32,072 bases of DNA, taken from assembly GCA_009911175.1 (NCBI GenBank), contig QXWX01000079.1, forward strand, positions 1 through 32,072, in the 5' to 3' direction. Positions 8,396 to 16,368 of the stretch are shown one piece after another. The translations under genes and the position numbers were made by a program. The notes beneath the pieces were generated by a model. The model made no database searches and was not told the origin of the DNA. It saw nothing but the letters and a program-made list of their open reading frames with translations. The stretch comes from Lachnospiraceae bacterium. Its GTDB lineage: Bacteria; Bacillota_A; Clostridia; Lachnospirales; Lachnospiraceae. The stretch's first letter is position 1. Each line of letters opens with the position of its first letter.

Positions 8396-9205
8396 ATGAG
8401 AATCCAACATAATATCACAGCATTAAACGCTCACAGAAATTTATACAACAACAACTCTTCTGTAGGAAAGAATCTGGAAAAATTGTCATCCGGTTACAGA
8501 ATCAACCGTGCAGGCGATGACGCTGCTGGATTGGCTATTTCTGAAAAAATGCGTGCTCAGATTACTGGCCTTAACATGGCGAAGAAGAACGCTGAAGACG
8601 GTGTTTCCCTTGTACAGACCGCAGAAGGTGCCCTGACAGAGGTTCACTCCATGCTGAACCGTATGGTGGAGCTGGCTACACAGGCTGCCAACGGAACCTA
8701 TTCCAGTGCGAACCAGGGCGAAATGCAGAAAGAAATTGAACAGCTGAATGAAGAAATTGATAGGATTAAGGACACCTCAAACTTTAATGATATACAATTG
8801 TTTGACGGCAGCGTTGCGAGCCTTAATCTTCATGTTACTGAAAAAGACAGTGGCGGAACAATATCAGTCACACTGGATCAGATGGATTCTACAATATTAA
8901 AAACGGATACTATTGACCTTGAGGGAGCTGCGACAGCTGCGATTACAACTGCTAAGGCAGCGATCGATACCGTCTCTTCTATGCGCTCTACTTTCGGTGC
9001 ATTACAGAACCGTCTGGAGCATACGATTAATAACTTGGGTGTTCAGGCTGAGAATATCACAGCTGCTGAGTCCCGTATCCGTGACGTAGATATGGCACAG
9101 GAGATGATGGCATACACGAAAAACAACATCCTTGTTCAGGCTTCCCAGGCTATGCTTGCGCAGGCTAACCAGGTACCGCAGGGAGTTCTTCAGTTGTTAC
9201 AGTAG
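8396..9205 (+). CDS. fliC: Flagellin
   Basis: This 269-aa flagellin polymerises into the flagellar filament outside the cell and is exported by the flagellar type III apparatus, so it lacks a signal peptide. The N-terminal D0/D1 part is complete (MRIQHNITALNAHRNL, then LSSGYRINRAGDDAAGLAIS), as is the C-terminal D1/D0 part (ESRIRDVDMAQEM and the terminal PQGVLQLLQ). The central variable region is very short, giving a filament with little more than D0/D1. The segment near LNRMVELATQAANGT corresponds to the region recognised by TLR5 in other flagellins. Surface Ser and Thr residues lie around residues 140-190, where O-glycans are attached in other species. The start at 8396 follows AAGGAGG at 8382-8388; longer in-frame extensions run through the leader hairpins. 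It is monocistronic, between two terminators. Confidence 0.95.
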   Translation: MRIQHNITALNAHRNLYNNNSSVGKNLEKLSSGYRINRAGDDAAGLAISEKMRAQITGLNMAKKNAEDGVSLVQTAEGALTEVHSMLNRMVELATQAANGTYSSANQGEMQKEIEQLNEEIDRIKDTSNFNDIQLFDGSVASLNLHVTEKDSGGTISVTLDQMDSTILKTDTIDLEGAATAAITTAKAAIDTVSSMRSTFGALQNRLEHTINNLGVQAENITAAESRIRDVDMAQEMMAYTKNNILVQASQAMLAQANQVPQGVLQLLQ

Positions 9206-9225
9206 TCTCTTGAAGGATAACTACA

Positions 9226-9260
9226 GAAAGCGCCAGTCCACTGGATGGGCGCTTTCTTTC
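9226..9260 (+). terminator. Intrinsic terminator after flagellin
   Basis: GAAAGCGCC (9226-9234) pairs perfectly with GGCGCTTTC (9248-9256), followed by TTTC. Its 3' arm overlaps the left arm of a larger inverted repeat (9244-9268 with 9326-9350), so the two RNA structures exclude each other. Confidence 0.6.
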
Positions 9261-9350
9261 ATATAAAGACTGCCTGCGTTACAGGCTGCACCTCCGGCAT
9301 ATAACACTTTCCTGTCTCGATTTTGCTTTATATGAAAGAAAACGCCCATC
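9244..9350. repeat. 25-bp inverted repeat around a 57-bp spacer
   Basis: Positions 9244-9268 and 9326-9350 are inverted copies matching at 24 of 25 positions; the single mismatch is at 9252/9342. The spacer contains a promoter-like pair GTTACA (9278-9283) and TATAAC (9300-9305) 16 bases apart, and a small GCCTG/CAGGC hairpin. The structure lies between the flagellin terminator and the next gene. It could act as an antiterminator, a processing stem, or an invertible promoter; the spacer is short for the last. Confidence 0.7.
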
Positions 9351-9376
9351 TATTATGCACAGGAGACTACGATATT

Positions 9377-11392
9377 ATGGATATACAACTCAGTATTTCT
9401 TTGCTGGCTTCGGATTGTCCGGCTGCACTTGAACGCTGCCTGAATTCCTTGAAGCCCTTGATGATGCAGGTGCCATGCGAATTGATTGTTGTAATGACAG
9501 GTACAGATAAAAAAATCCGTGAGATTGCTTCTAACTATACAGAGCAAATAGTACCCTTTACATGGTGCGATGATTTTTCAGCAGCCCGTAATGCTGGATT
9601 AAGATTAGCGCACGGTGAATGGTTCTTATATATCGATGATGATGAATGGTTTGAAGACACTGCTGAAATCTGTAACTTTTTCCTGTCCGGTGAATATCGA
9701 AAATATGGGGAGGCTACTTATAAACAGCGGAATTATCTGGATTGGGATGGAACCGTTTATTCGGATTTTCGGGCACTGCGCATGGTCAGGCTGGTTCCGG
9801 AAAGCCGCTTTATCAATCCGATCCATGAAGAATTAGTTCCTCGTTATACCCCGTGCAAAGACCTGGACGTATTTGTACACCACTATGGGTATATAAAAAA
9901 CAAAAAAAGAGTAAATACAGAAAAAGCTTCCCGTAATCTCACACTTTTACTAGAAGATATAAGGAAGCGTCCTTCGTATGCTAAAAATTATGTCCAAATT
10001 GTACAGGAGTACCGGCAGGCACACGATTGGGAAAAAGCGGAGGAGTACTGCCGCAAAGGTTTGAAATACTGCCGAAAAGCGGAGCTTCTGCCGTTTCGCC
10101 GATGGCTCCAGGCTGATCTGATCGAGCTGGTATATGCTAAAGGCGACTATCCGAAAGCAGAAGAAGAGATTCTTACTATCCTGAGACAATATAAACCCTG
10201 TGAGATGGTCAGGCTTGTCGCATACCTTACCTTGAATAAGATTTATATCAAGCTTCACAGGCCGGAAGACGCTTTGAGCTACGGCGTGCGGTATGAAGAA
10301 ACCCTGGCGTATATGGACCGGAATCCGGAGCTGTGGCGTCAGCAGGAATGCGGATATCTGTCGGAACTAAAGTTAAAACATCCCAACGCACTTTATAAAA
10401 TACGCATTAATTGTGTGGAACAGGCACTTTCCTGCGGAAATACGGAGCAGGCCATCTTCTTTCTATCGCTTCTGCCTTGGGGGGAAGAGACAGAGATACA
10501 GGGATTTTATCCGATTTTTGACTTTTTGAAGGATAAATATGCCGATTTATTTGGAGATATCCTGAAGGCGTTTCCTGCTGATTCACCATATCTGCTCTTA
10601 CAGCAGGCAATCCATACAGCAGATACGGAAACCAAAGAGCGACAGGCATTGCTTGAGCGATGTATGCGGGACACACAGTCATACCATCTGCAATACCAGG
10701 TTGTAAAAGAGGCGATTTTGTCAAAAGCGGGCCTCGCCGAAATTGTGACGGTATTTGAACTGGAGCATTGGAAAACATGCGCTGCGGAAATTGTAAATGA
10801 CCTGCCGGATACAGAATTACCGAAAGTCTGGGATGCCTTAACCTCACTCAAACGCCAGGCACGATTTCATGCCCTTTTATTGGAATGGGGTTTGCGCGAG
10901 AGGAGGCTGATCCGCGGATATCTTACCGGGCATGAATTTATACACGCTCTAAAGGAATATACAGAATGTATCCTTACTTATTATAGAGAACAATATTGCG
11001 AGGAAATGTTCCAAGATGAAAAAAGCAAATTTTTATCCAAAGAATGCCGCTTTGGAATGCTGCTGTCTGACGCGCTGCAGAAGCTGGAGCTTATGGAGCT
11101 TCCGGAGGCAGTCCGGCTCCTTCGGGAGGCCCTGCCCCTGAATCCGGGAATGACCGGGGTTATCCACGAGCTGATCCGCTTGATTAAAAATCTGCACCGC
11201 AATCCGGCAGCCAGTACAGGGGAAGAGTTTCAGGAACTTGCCGCGCAGATGAAAGACGTTTTAAGCAGCATGCTTCGTAAAAAGGAATATATACAGGCCC
11301 TGCCTGTTATGCAGCAGCTCTGTTCTCTTCTGCCTGATGACCTGGAGCTTTTACGTATGCGCCAGAGGCTGCTTCTGGAAACGGATGTATGA
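9377..11392 (+). CDS. Family 2 glycosyltransferase with long TPR-like region, candidate flagellin glycosyltransferase
   Basis: This 671-aa protein has an N-terminal GT-A family 2 domain (about residues 1-180): LSISLLASDCPAALERCL, the segment WCDDFSAARNAG and the metal-binding DDDEWF near residue 88. About 490 residues of helical repeats follow, TPR-like around EYCRKGLKYCRKAE and LYKIRINCVEQALSCGNTEQA. Glycosyltransferases directly downstream of flagellin genes in Clostridia commonly modify flagellin, and TPR regions can bind the protein acceptor; that role here is inferred from position. I chose the ATG at 9377 because AGGAG at 9361-9365 precedes it; an ATG at 9332 lies inside the inverted repeat and lacks a ribosome binding site. 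It resembles the genes at 383 and 1619 in layout but is almost twice as long. Confidence 0.75.
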   Translation: MDIQLSISLLASDCPAALERCLNSLKPLMMQVPCELIVVMTGTDKKIREIASNYTEQIVPFTWCDDFSAARNAGLRLAHGEWFLYIDDDEWFEDTAEICNFFLSGEYRKYGEATYKQRNYLDWDGTVYSDFRALRMVRLVPESRFINPIHEELVPRYTPCKDLDVFVHHYGYIKNKKRVNTEKASRNLTLLLEDIRKRPSYAKNYVQIVQEYRQAHDWEKAEEYCRKGLKYCRKAELLPFRRWLQADLIELVYAKGDYPKAEEEILTILRQYKPCEMVRLVAYLTLNKIYIKLHRPEDALSYGVRYEETLAYMDRNPELWRQQECGYLSELKLKHPNALYKIRINCVEQALSCGNTEQAIFFLSLLPWGEETEIQGFYPIFDFLKDKYADLFGDILKAFPADSPYLLLQQAIHTADTETKERQALLERCMRDTQSYHLQYQVVKEAILSKAGLAEIVTVFELEHWKTCAAEIVNDLPDTELPKVWDALTSLKRQARFHALLLEWGLRERRLIRGYLTGHEFIHALKEYTECILTYYREQYCEEMFQDEKSKFLSKECRFGMLLSDALQKLELMELPEAVRLLREALPLNPGMTGVIHELIRLIKNLHRNPAASTGEEFQELAAQMKDVLSSMLRKKEYIQALPVMQQLCSLLPDDLELLRMRQRLLLETDV

Positions 11393-11395
11393 ACT

Positions 11396-11436
11396 GGTAC
11401 AACGAATAATACCAGATACTTATCATCCGTTGTACC
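11396..11436. repeat. Perfect 9-bp inverted repeat between two genes
   Basis: GGTACAACG (11396-11404) and CGTTGTACC (11428-11436) are perfect inverted copies around 23 bases. No T-run follows, so it is not a classical terminator. It could be an operator, a Rho-type pause or a processing stem between the glycosyltransferase and the nucleotide-sugar genes. Confidence 0.4.
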
Positions 11437-11489
11437 CGGTGCTATCTCAGCGCGACTCTGATATCCAATAAAACGAAAGGACAATAGCT

Positions 11490-12602
11490 ATGATCACAAA
11501 ACAGCTGGAGGCTGATCTGGCCTACACGTACAAAAAACTCAGCTCCAGGGAGCTTGAAAAACTTTCCGGCAGCACCATACTTATTACCGGATGCGCCGGA
11601 TTTCTTGGATTTTATCTCCTGCATTTTCTTTACTATTACCGGAAGGAGTTATCTTTGAAGCGTGTACTGTGTCTGGATAACTTCATGCTCGGGCGTCCGG
11701 AATGGATCCGGGAGATGGAAGCGGATGAGTGCTTCCGCATAGAAAAATTTGACATCATCACAGATGATATCGCATCTGTTCCAGGCGCGGAAGCCGCGGA
11801 TTATATTGTTCATATGGCATCCATTGCTTCACCGGTATTTTACCGTCTGCATCCGATCGAGACCATTGACGCAAATGTATTCGGTCTGCGGCGGCTTTTG
11901 GACTATTACTGCGAAAAAAACACAAAAGGATTCCTTTTCTTCTCATCCAGTGAATTATATGGAGATCCCGCACCGGAAGCGGTTCCCACGGATGAAGAAT
12001 ATCACGGTAATGTCTGTGCCACCGGACCGCGCGCCTGCTACGATGAGGCAAAGCGTTTCGGCGAGACCATGTGCATGCTTTTCGCAAAAAAGTATGGAAT
12101 GCCGATTGGGGTCGTACGTCCCTTCAACAATTACGGACCCGGAATGAAGATCAATGACCAGCGGGTTCCAGCGGATTTTGCAAAAAATGTCCTGGAGAAT
12201 CAGGATATCCGAATCCTGTCAAACGGCACTCCTACCCGCACCTTCTGTTATATTGCGGATGCGGCGGCTGGCTATCTGAAAATCCTGCTGCATGGGACTT
12301 ACGATTATTTTAACATTGGCATTGACCGTCCGGAAATATCGATTGAAAGACTGGCCGAAATTTATCAGGAGGCCGGGAAAGAATTGTTATCCTACAGCGG
12401 TAAGATCATCCATGCCAGATCCGAGGATCAAGAATATCTGACCAACAATCCGGGAAGGCGCTGCCCGAAGATCCGCAAGGCGGCGGAACTCCTGGATTAC
12501 AGGCCGGAAATCCTTGTAGAGGAGGGAGTCCGCAGATTCCTTGCCTTTATAAAAGAAAGCACGGAAAACGGAAAGCCTGGGGAGGGAAACCTGTTATGGT
12601 AA
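11490..12602 (+). CDS. NAD-dependent epimerase/dehydratase, UDP-glucuronate-decarboxylase-like
   Basis: This 370-aa extended SDR enzyme has the NAD-binding ITGCAGFLG near residues 32-40, an SSSELYG segment, the catalytic Tyr and Lys in ACYDEAKRFGE near residue 185, and VRPFNNYGPG. The segment GPRACYDEAKRFGETMC is characteristic of UDP-xylose synthases, which decarboxylate UDP-glucuronate through a 4-keto intermediate. The neighbour overlapping by 7 bp is a UDP-glucose dehydrogenase-like gene, which would supply UDP-glucuronate, so the pair makes sense as a two-step route. It is not CDP-glucose 4,6-dehydratase: RfbG-type landmarks such as the HTGFKG start are absent. It might instead be a 4,6-dehydratase of another substrate. 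The protein starts with about 30 extra residues before the Rossmann strand. Confidence 0.75.
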   Translation: MITKQLEADLAYTYKKLSSRELEKLSGSTILITGCAGFLGFYLLHFLYYYRKELSLKRVLCLDNFMLGRPEWIREMEADECFRIEKFDIITDDIASVPGAEAADYIVHMASIASPVFYRLHPIETIDANVFGLRRLLDYYCEKNTKGFLFFSSSELYGDPAPEAVPTDEEYHGNVCATGPRACYDEAKRFGETMCMLFAKKYGMPIGVVRPFNNYGPGMKINDQRVPADFAKNVLENQDIRILSNGTPTRTFCYIADAAAGYLKILLHGTYDYFNIGIDRPEISIERLAEIYQEAGKELLSYSGKIIHARSEDQEYLTNNPGRRCPKIRKAAELLDYRPEILVEEGVRRFLAFIKESTENGKPGEGNLLW

Positions 12603-13972
12603 ACACAAAGGATGAGCTGGATAACCAAAAAGCTTCTGTTCAGCCGACATATGATTCGGATAAGAGCGGTATGGGAGGCAAAAAGACGGTTTCCGTCTTT
12701 GGACTGGGATTCGTAGGACTAACAACAGCGCTGGGGTTTGCCGAGACCGGCTGCCGGGTTTTTGGTATTGACGTAGATAAAGAAAGAAAAAGAAGCCTGA
12801 GGAACGGGACAGTTCCATTTCACGAACCGCATATGGAAGGTATCCTTAACAAGCATTTAAACAGCAGCCTCTTTATTACAGATGATATTTTGGAGGCCGT
12901 GAAAGAAAGCACATACATCTTTTACTGTGTGGGAACTCCTTACGGGGCAGACGGAAGCGCAGACCTTACTTATTTGTTCTCTGCCATTGACAGTACCCTG
13001 GACGCCATCCACGATGAAAAATTCCGGGTACTGGTGGCAAAGTCCACCATTCCTCCGTCTACTACAGCGGAAAAAATCCTTCCATATGTGAAGTGGAAAG
13101 GGGATAAGTCAAAATTTCTGGGGATTGCAAACAATCCGGAATTTCTCCGGGAAGGCCACTGCTGGGAGGATTTCATGGAAGCAGACCGGATCGTGCTGGG
13201 AGTAAATGACGAAAAGTCCCAAGAGCTTCTGGTGGAATTATATCAGCCAATGGGAATTCCGATCAAGTGCGTGACCCACTCTACGGGGGAATTTATCAAA
13301 TACCTTTCTAATACCCTGCTTGCAACCCTGATCAGCTATTCCAATGAGATGGCCCAGGCAGCAGAGACGTTCGGCGGCATCGAGGTTGCGGAGGCATTCC
13401 GTATCTTACATATGGACAAACGATGGAATGGCTGCAATATGACCAGCTATGTCTATCCGGGTTGCGGCTACGGCGGGTACTGCCTGCCGAAGGATACCAG
13501 TGCGTTTTATGCCCAGGCATTGGAGAAGGGATTTGAAGCCTCGATCTTGAACCAGGTGATCAAGACGAATACGGAACGGCCAAAACGAATTGCGGAGAAG
13601 ATCGCCCGGCATCTCACAGATCTGCCGCGGCAGAGCAATTCTGGTAAAACAGAATGCGGTCAGATTTACGGAACAGTTGGCATCTTAGGTTTATCTTTCA
13701 AACCAGGCTCCGACGATGTGCGGGATACCCCAGCCATGAAAATTATCGGGCAGTTAAAAAAACTTGGATGTGAAAATATAATCGGCTATGATCCCATTGC
13801 CGCAGAGGAGTTCCGCCGCAGATATCCTGACGCCGGAATCTGCTATGCTGACAGTATGCAGGAAATCTATGACAAGGCAGATATCCTGGCTATTGTCACA
13901 GCCTGGGAGGAGTTTCGGGATGTACCGACGCTGGGGGACAAGAAGATCATAGACTGCAGATACATGCTGTAG
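12596..13972 (+). CDS. UDP-glucose/GDP-mannose dehydrogenase family protein
   Basis: This 458-aa protein has the standard three-domain layout. An N-terminal Rossmann domain follows about 28 extra residues (VFGLGFVGLTTALGFAETG), with the acid DVD for NAD. A central helical domain carries the catalytic cysteine in GCGYGGYCLPKD near residue 295, and the C-terminal UDP-binding domain contains GLSFKPGSDDVRDTPA. It would oxidise a nucleotide sugar at C6 with two NAD, most likely UDP-glucose to UDP-glucuronate, the substrate of the overlapping upstream decarboxylase-like gene. UDP-HexNAc dehydrogenase activity is a possible alternative. A GGAGGGA site precedes the start, within the end of the upstream gene, indicating translational coupling. 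Confidence 0.8.
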   Translation: MVNTKDELDNQKASVQPTYDSDKSGMGGKKTVSVFGLGFVGLTTALGFAETGCRVFGIDVDKERKRSLRNGTVPFHEPHMEGILNKHLNSSLFITDDILEAVKESTYIFYCVGTPYGADGSADLTYLFSAIDSTLDAIHDEKFRVLVAKSTIPPSTTAEKILPYVKWKGDKSKFLGIANNPEFLREGHCWEDFMEADRIVLGVNDEKSQELLVELYQPMGIPIKCVTHSTGEFIKYLSNTLLATLISYSNEMAQAAETFGGIEVAEAFRILHMDKRWNGCNMTSYVYPGCGYGGYCLPKDTSAFYAQALEKGFEASILNQVIKTNTERPKRIAEKIARHLTDLPRQSNSGKTECGQIYGTVGILGLSFKPGSDDVRDTPAMKIIGQLKKLGCENIIGYDPIAAEEFRRRYPDAGICYADSMQEIYDKADILAIVTAWEEFRDVPTLGDKKIIDCRYML

Positions 13973-14047
13973 GAACATTTACTAAGCGCCAGATTTCATT
14001 GGCCGTGAGTATCACTGACCAGCGAACTGTAACGAATGGAGGTAATC

Positions 14048-15379
14048 ATGGAAAAGCAACAGATTTTAGATATGACAGCGCAATACTGCCGGGAACGGCA
14101 TGCGTCAAAGGAGTGGAAACCGGGAGACCGTATCAATTACGCCGGACGGGTTTACGATGAAGAGGAGCTCTGCAATCTTGTGGATGCTTCCCTTGACTTC
14201 TGGCTGACCGCAGGAAAATATACAGAAAAATTCGAGGCAGGACTTGGAGAATATCTGGGCGTGCCCTTCTGCTCAATCGTAAATTCCGGGTCATCCGCCA
14301 ATCTGCTGGCTATGATGGCGTTAACTTCTCCGCTTTTAAAGGAAAAAAGGATCCTTCCCGGGGATGAGGTCATTACTGTAGCCGCGGCATTTCCCACTAC
14401 GGTGGCGCCGATCATACAGGCAGGCGCGGTTCCGGTATTTGCAGACATTGAAATTCCGTATTATAACATTGATGCATCCAAGCTGGAAGAGGCATTGTCG
14501 CCTCGGTCAAAGGCTGTCTTTTTAGCCCATAGCCTGGGAAATGTATTTGATCTGGAGGCAGTAAAAAATTTTTGCGCGAAGCATGATCTGTTCCTGATTG
14601 AAGACAATTGCGACGCTTTGGGTGCAGAGTACATGGTTGACGGTGAATACCGAAAATCAGGCACCATCGGAGATATCGGGACATCCAGTTTCTATCCCGC
14701 CCACCATATGACTATGGGAGAAGGAGGGGCTGTCTATACCAGGAATCCTCTCCTGCACAGGATTGTCCGTTCATTACGGGACTGGGGGCGGGACTGTGTA
14801 TGCAGCGGCGGGCAGGATAACCAGTGCGGGCATCGTTTTGACGGGCAGTATGGAACCTTGCCCAAAGGGTATGACCACAAGTACGTATATTCCCATTTGG
14901 GTTACAACCTGAAAGCGACGGACCTGCAGGCTGCTATTGGCGCGGCACAGCTCAAAAAGCTTCCGGGCTTTGTGGAAAAACGCAGGGAAAACTGGAATTA
15001 TCTGCGAGAACATCTGAAGGATATGGAAGAATATTTTGTTCTCCCGGAGATCACGCCCCATTCCATCCCAAGCTGGTTCGGCTTCATGCTCATGGTCAGA
15101 GAAGGCGCCGGAATATCCAGGTATGAGATCACTGCGTATCTGGAGAAGCATGAGATCCAGACCCGTGCGCTGTTTGCGGGAAACATTATCCGGCATCCTT
15201 GTTTCGAGACGATGGAGGAAGGAAAGGATTACCGGATCTGCGGAAGTCTTGAAAAGACAGATGAGGTGATGAACCGCGGCTTTTGGGTCGGCGTGTATCC
15301 GGGCATGACGAAGGCAATGCTTGATGAAATGATCCTTCGTCTCCATGAAAGTATCTCAGGAACGCACACGGCCCGGTGA
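14048..15379 (+). CDS. rfbH: E1-type 4-keto-6-deoxyhexose 3-dehydrase (RfbH/DdhC-like)
   Basis: This 443-aa protein has an aspartate-aminotransferase fold of the DegT family but is an E1 dehydrase rather than a transaminase. The PLP lysine is replaced by histidine in SFYPAHHMTMGEGG (His219-His220), and the [2Fe-2S] cysteines of E1 are present as Cys188 (EDNCDALG) and Cys250, Cys252 and Cys260 in C-x-C-x7-C spacing. E1 uses PMP and electrons from a reductase to remove the C3 hydroxyl of CDP-4-keto-6-deoxyglucose. No E3-type reductase gene lies in the window; the iron-sulfur aldo/keto reductase at 28606 is a possible but unproven partner. I set the start at 14048 because GGAGG lies at 14038-14042; the ATG at 14036 overlaps that site. 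It leads the aldolase, TPP enzyme and SDR genes. Confidence 0.85.
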   Translation: MEKQQILDMTAQYCRERHASKEWKPGDRINYAGRVYDEEELCNLVDASLDFWLTAGKYTEKFEAGLGEYLGVPFCSIVNSGSSANLLAMMALTSPLLKEKRILPGDEVITVAAAFPTTVAPIIQAGAVPVFADIEIPYYNIDASKLEEALSPRSKAVFLAHSLGNVFDLEAVKNFCAKHDLFLIEDNCDALGAEYMVDGEYRKSGTIGDIGTSSFYPAHHMTMGEGGAVYTRNPLLHRIVRSLRDWGRDCVCSGGQDNQCGHRFDGQYGTLPKGYDHKYVYSHLGYNLKATDLQAAIGAAQLKKLPGFVEKRRENWNYLREHLKDMEEYFVLPEITPHSIPSWFGFMLMVREGAGISRYEITAYLEKHEIQTRALFAGNIIRHPCFETMEEGKDYRICGSLEKTDEVMNRGFWVGVYPGMTKAMLDEMILRLHESISGTHTAR

Positions 15380-15388
15380 TACGCATAT

Positions 15389-15412
15389 GCCGCAGAAAGC
15401 TCCGTTTGCGGC
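15389..15412 (+). other. Intergenic hairpin after the E1 gene
   Basis: GCCGCA (15389-15394) pairs with TGCGGC (15407-15412). No T-run follows; it may act as an mRNA stability stem between the E1 and aldolase genes. Confidence 0.3.
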
Positions 15413-15469
15413 TGTCTATTCTGGAAGAAACAAACGAGAACCATTTATAACAAAAGGAGAAAACAGGCT

Positions 15470-16291
15470 ATGATCAAAGGCTTGAAAATATTTGACTGTA
15501 CCCTGCGGGAAGTCGGCTACCAGACCGGATGGCATTTTACAGACAAGTTTGTCCGGGATGCCTACAAGTTTGCCCAGGGGAAGGGAATTGACTATCTGGA
15601 GCTTGGCTTCTTTCATCAGGAAGCTGCAGATCCGGATCGAGGCATCTATCGGTACTGCAGTACAAAAAATCAGGAGATCGCAGATGTTTTTAAAGCATGC
15701 AAGAATGTAACGAAGCTGTCCGCAATGCGGGACATTCAGAGGCCGCTCTCCCCTCTCCTGCCGGCGAAAGACAGTATCATCGACACCATCCGCATCCTGA
15801 CCCGATCCCATGAAACAGAACTGGATATACTGGAAGGATTTGTGGATGAGGCTATGGGGTTGGGCTATGAGGTATTCATCAACTTTACCAGCGCGGGATA
15901 TAACTCCATAGAGCAGAACATCCGCTTCGCAGAGTTCGCAAAGGAAAAAGGTGTGCATGCCATTGAATTTGCGGATACGGAGAGCGTGATGACAGAAAGT
16001 TATGTAATAGATACCATCCGGGAATGTCATAAGGTGGGGATTGAGATGGGTGTGCATCTCCATGATAAGAATGGAACGGCGGAAGCCCTTGCGGATCTTG
16101 CCATCGCAGAGGGCGCCGATTATATGGATGTGACCCATGTAGGATTAGGCGGAAAATGGCGGGATGGAAATGTAACGATGGAGTATCTGCTGCGCAAGGT
16201 GGGGATCGGCGGAGGCTATGAAGCGACGATGATACGAAATGAGATGATTGAGGAACTGATCCAGTTCCATCCGTATAGCGCAGCGGAATAG
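15470..16291 (+). CDS. DRE-TIM metallolyase family aldolase
   Basis: This 273-aa protein belongs to the HMG-CoA lyase-like/DRE-TIM family, which includes 4-hydroxy-2-oxovalerate aldolase and isopropylmalate synthase. DCTLRE at residues 9-14 gives the metal-binding Asp9 and catalytic Arg13, and HLHDKNGTA gives the metal ligands His196 and His198. A conserved VGLGGKWRDGN lies near the end. These enzymes make or break a C-C bond next to a 2-oxo or acyl-CoA group. It is shorter than the synthases and lacks their regulatory domain. Placed between an E1 dehydrase and a YerE-like thiamine-diphosphate enzyme, it may build or process the 2-oxo acid that donates a sugar side chain; this is inference. 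AAGGAG at 15454-15459 fixes the start. Confidence 0.75.
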   Translation: MIKGLKIFDCTLREVGYQTGWHFTDKFVRDAYKFAQGKGIDYLELGFFHQEAADPDRGIYRYCSTKNQEIADVFKACKNVTKLSAMRDIQRPLSPLLPAKDSIIDTIRILTRSHETELDILEGFVDEAMGLGYEVFINFTSAGYNSIEQNIRFAEFAKEKGVHAIEFADTESVMTESYVIDTIRECHKVGIEMGVHLHDKNGTAEALADLAIAEGADYMDVTHVGLGGKWRDGNVTMEYLLRKVGIGGGYEATMIRNEMIEELIQFHPYSAAE

Positions 16292-16368
16292 ATTCCTAAA
16301 CAAGAAGCATTCAGGCGCTCAATCCAGACCATGAATGTAACGATTGACTGTATAGAAGGGGATTTATT

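Noticed and set aside
11490..12602. CDP-glucose 4,6-dehydratase (RfbG) for this SDR
   Set aside because: RfbG landmarks are missing, and the Tyr-Lys segment is of the UDP-glucuronate decarboxylase type.
14048..15379. Ordinary DegT sugar aminotransferase
   Set aside because: The PLP lysine is replaced by His, and the C-x-C-x7-C iron-sulfur cysteines of E1 dehydrases are present.
15416..16138. 240-codon minus-strand frame antisense to the aldolase
   Set aside because: It is the shadow of a gene with clear DRE-TIM motifs; no ribosome binding site or known motifs.
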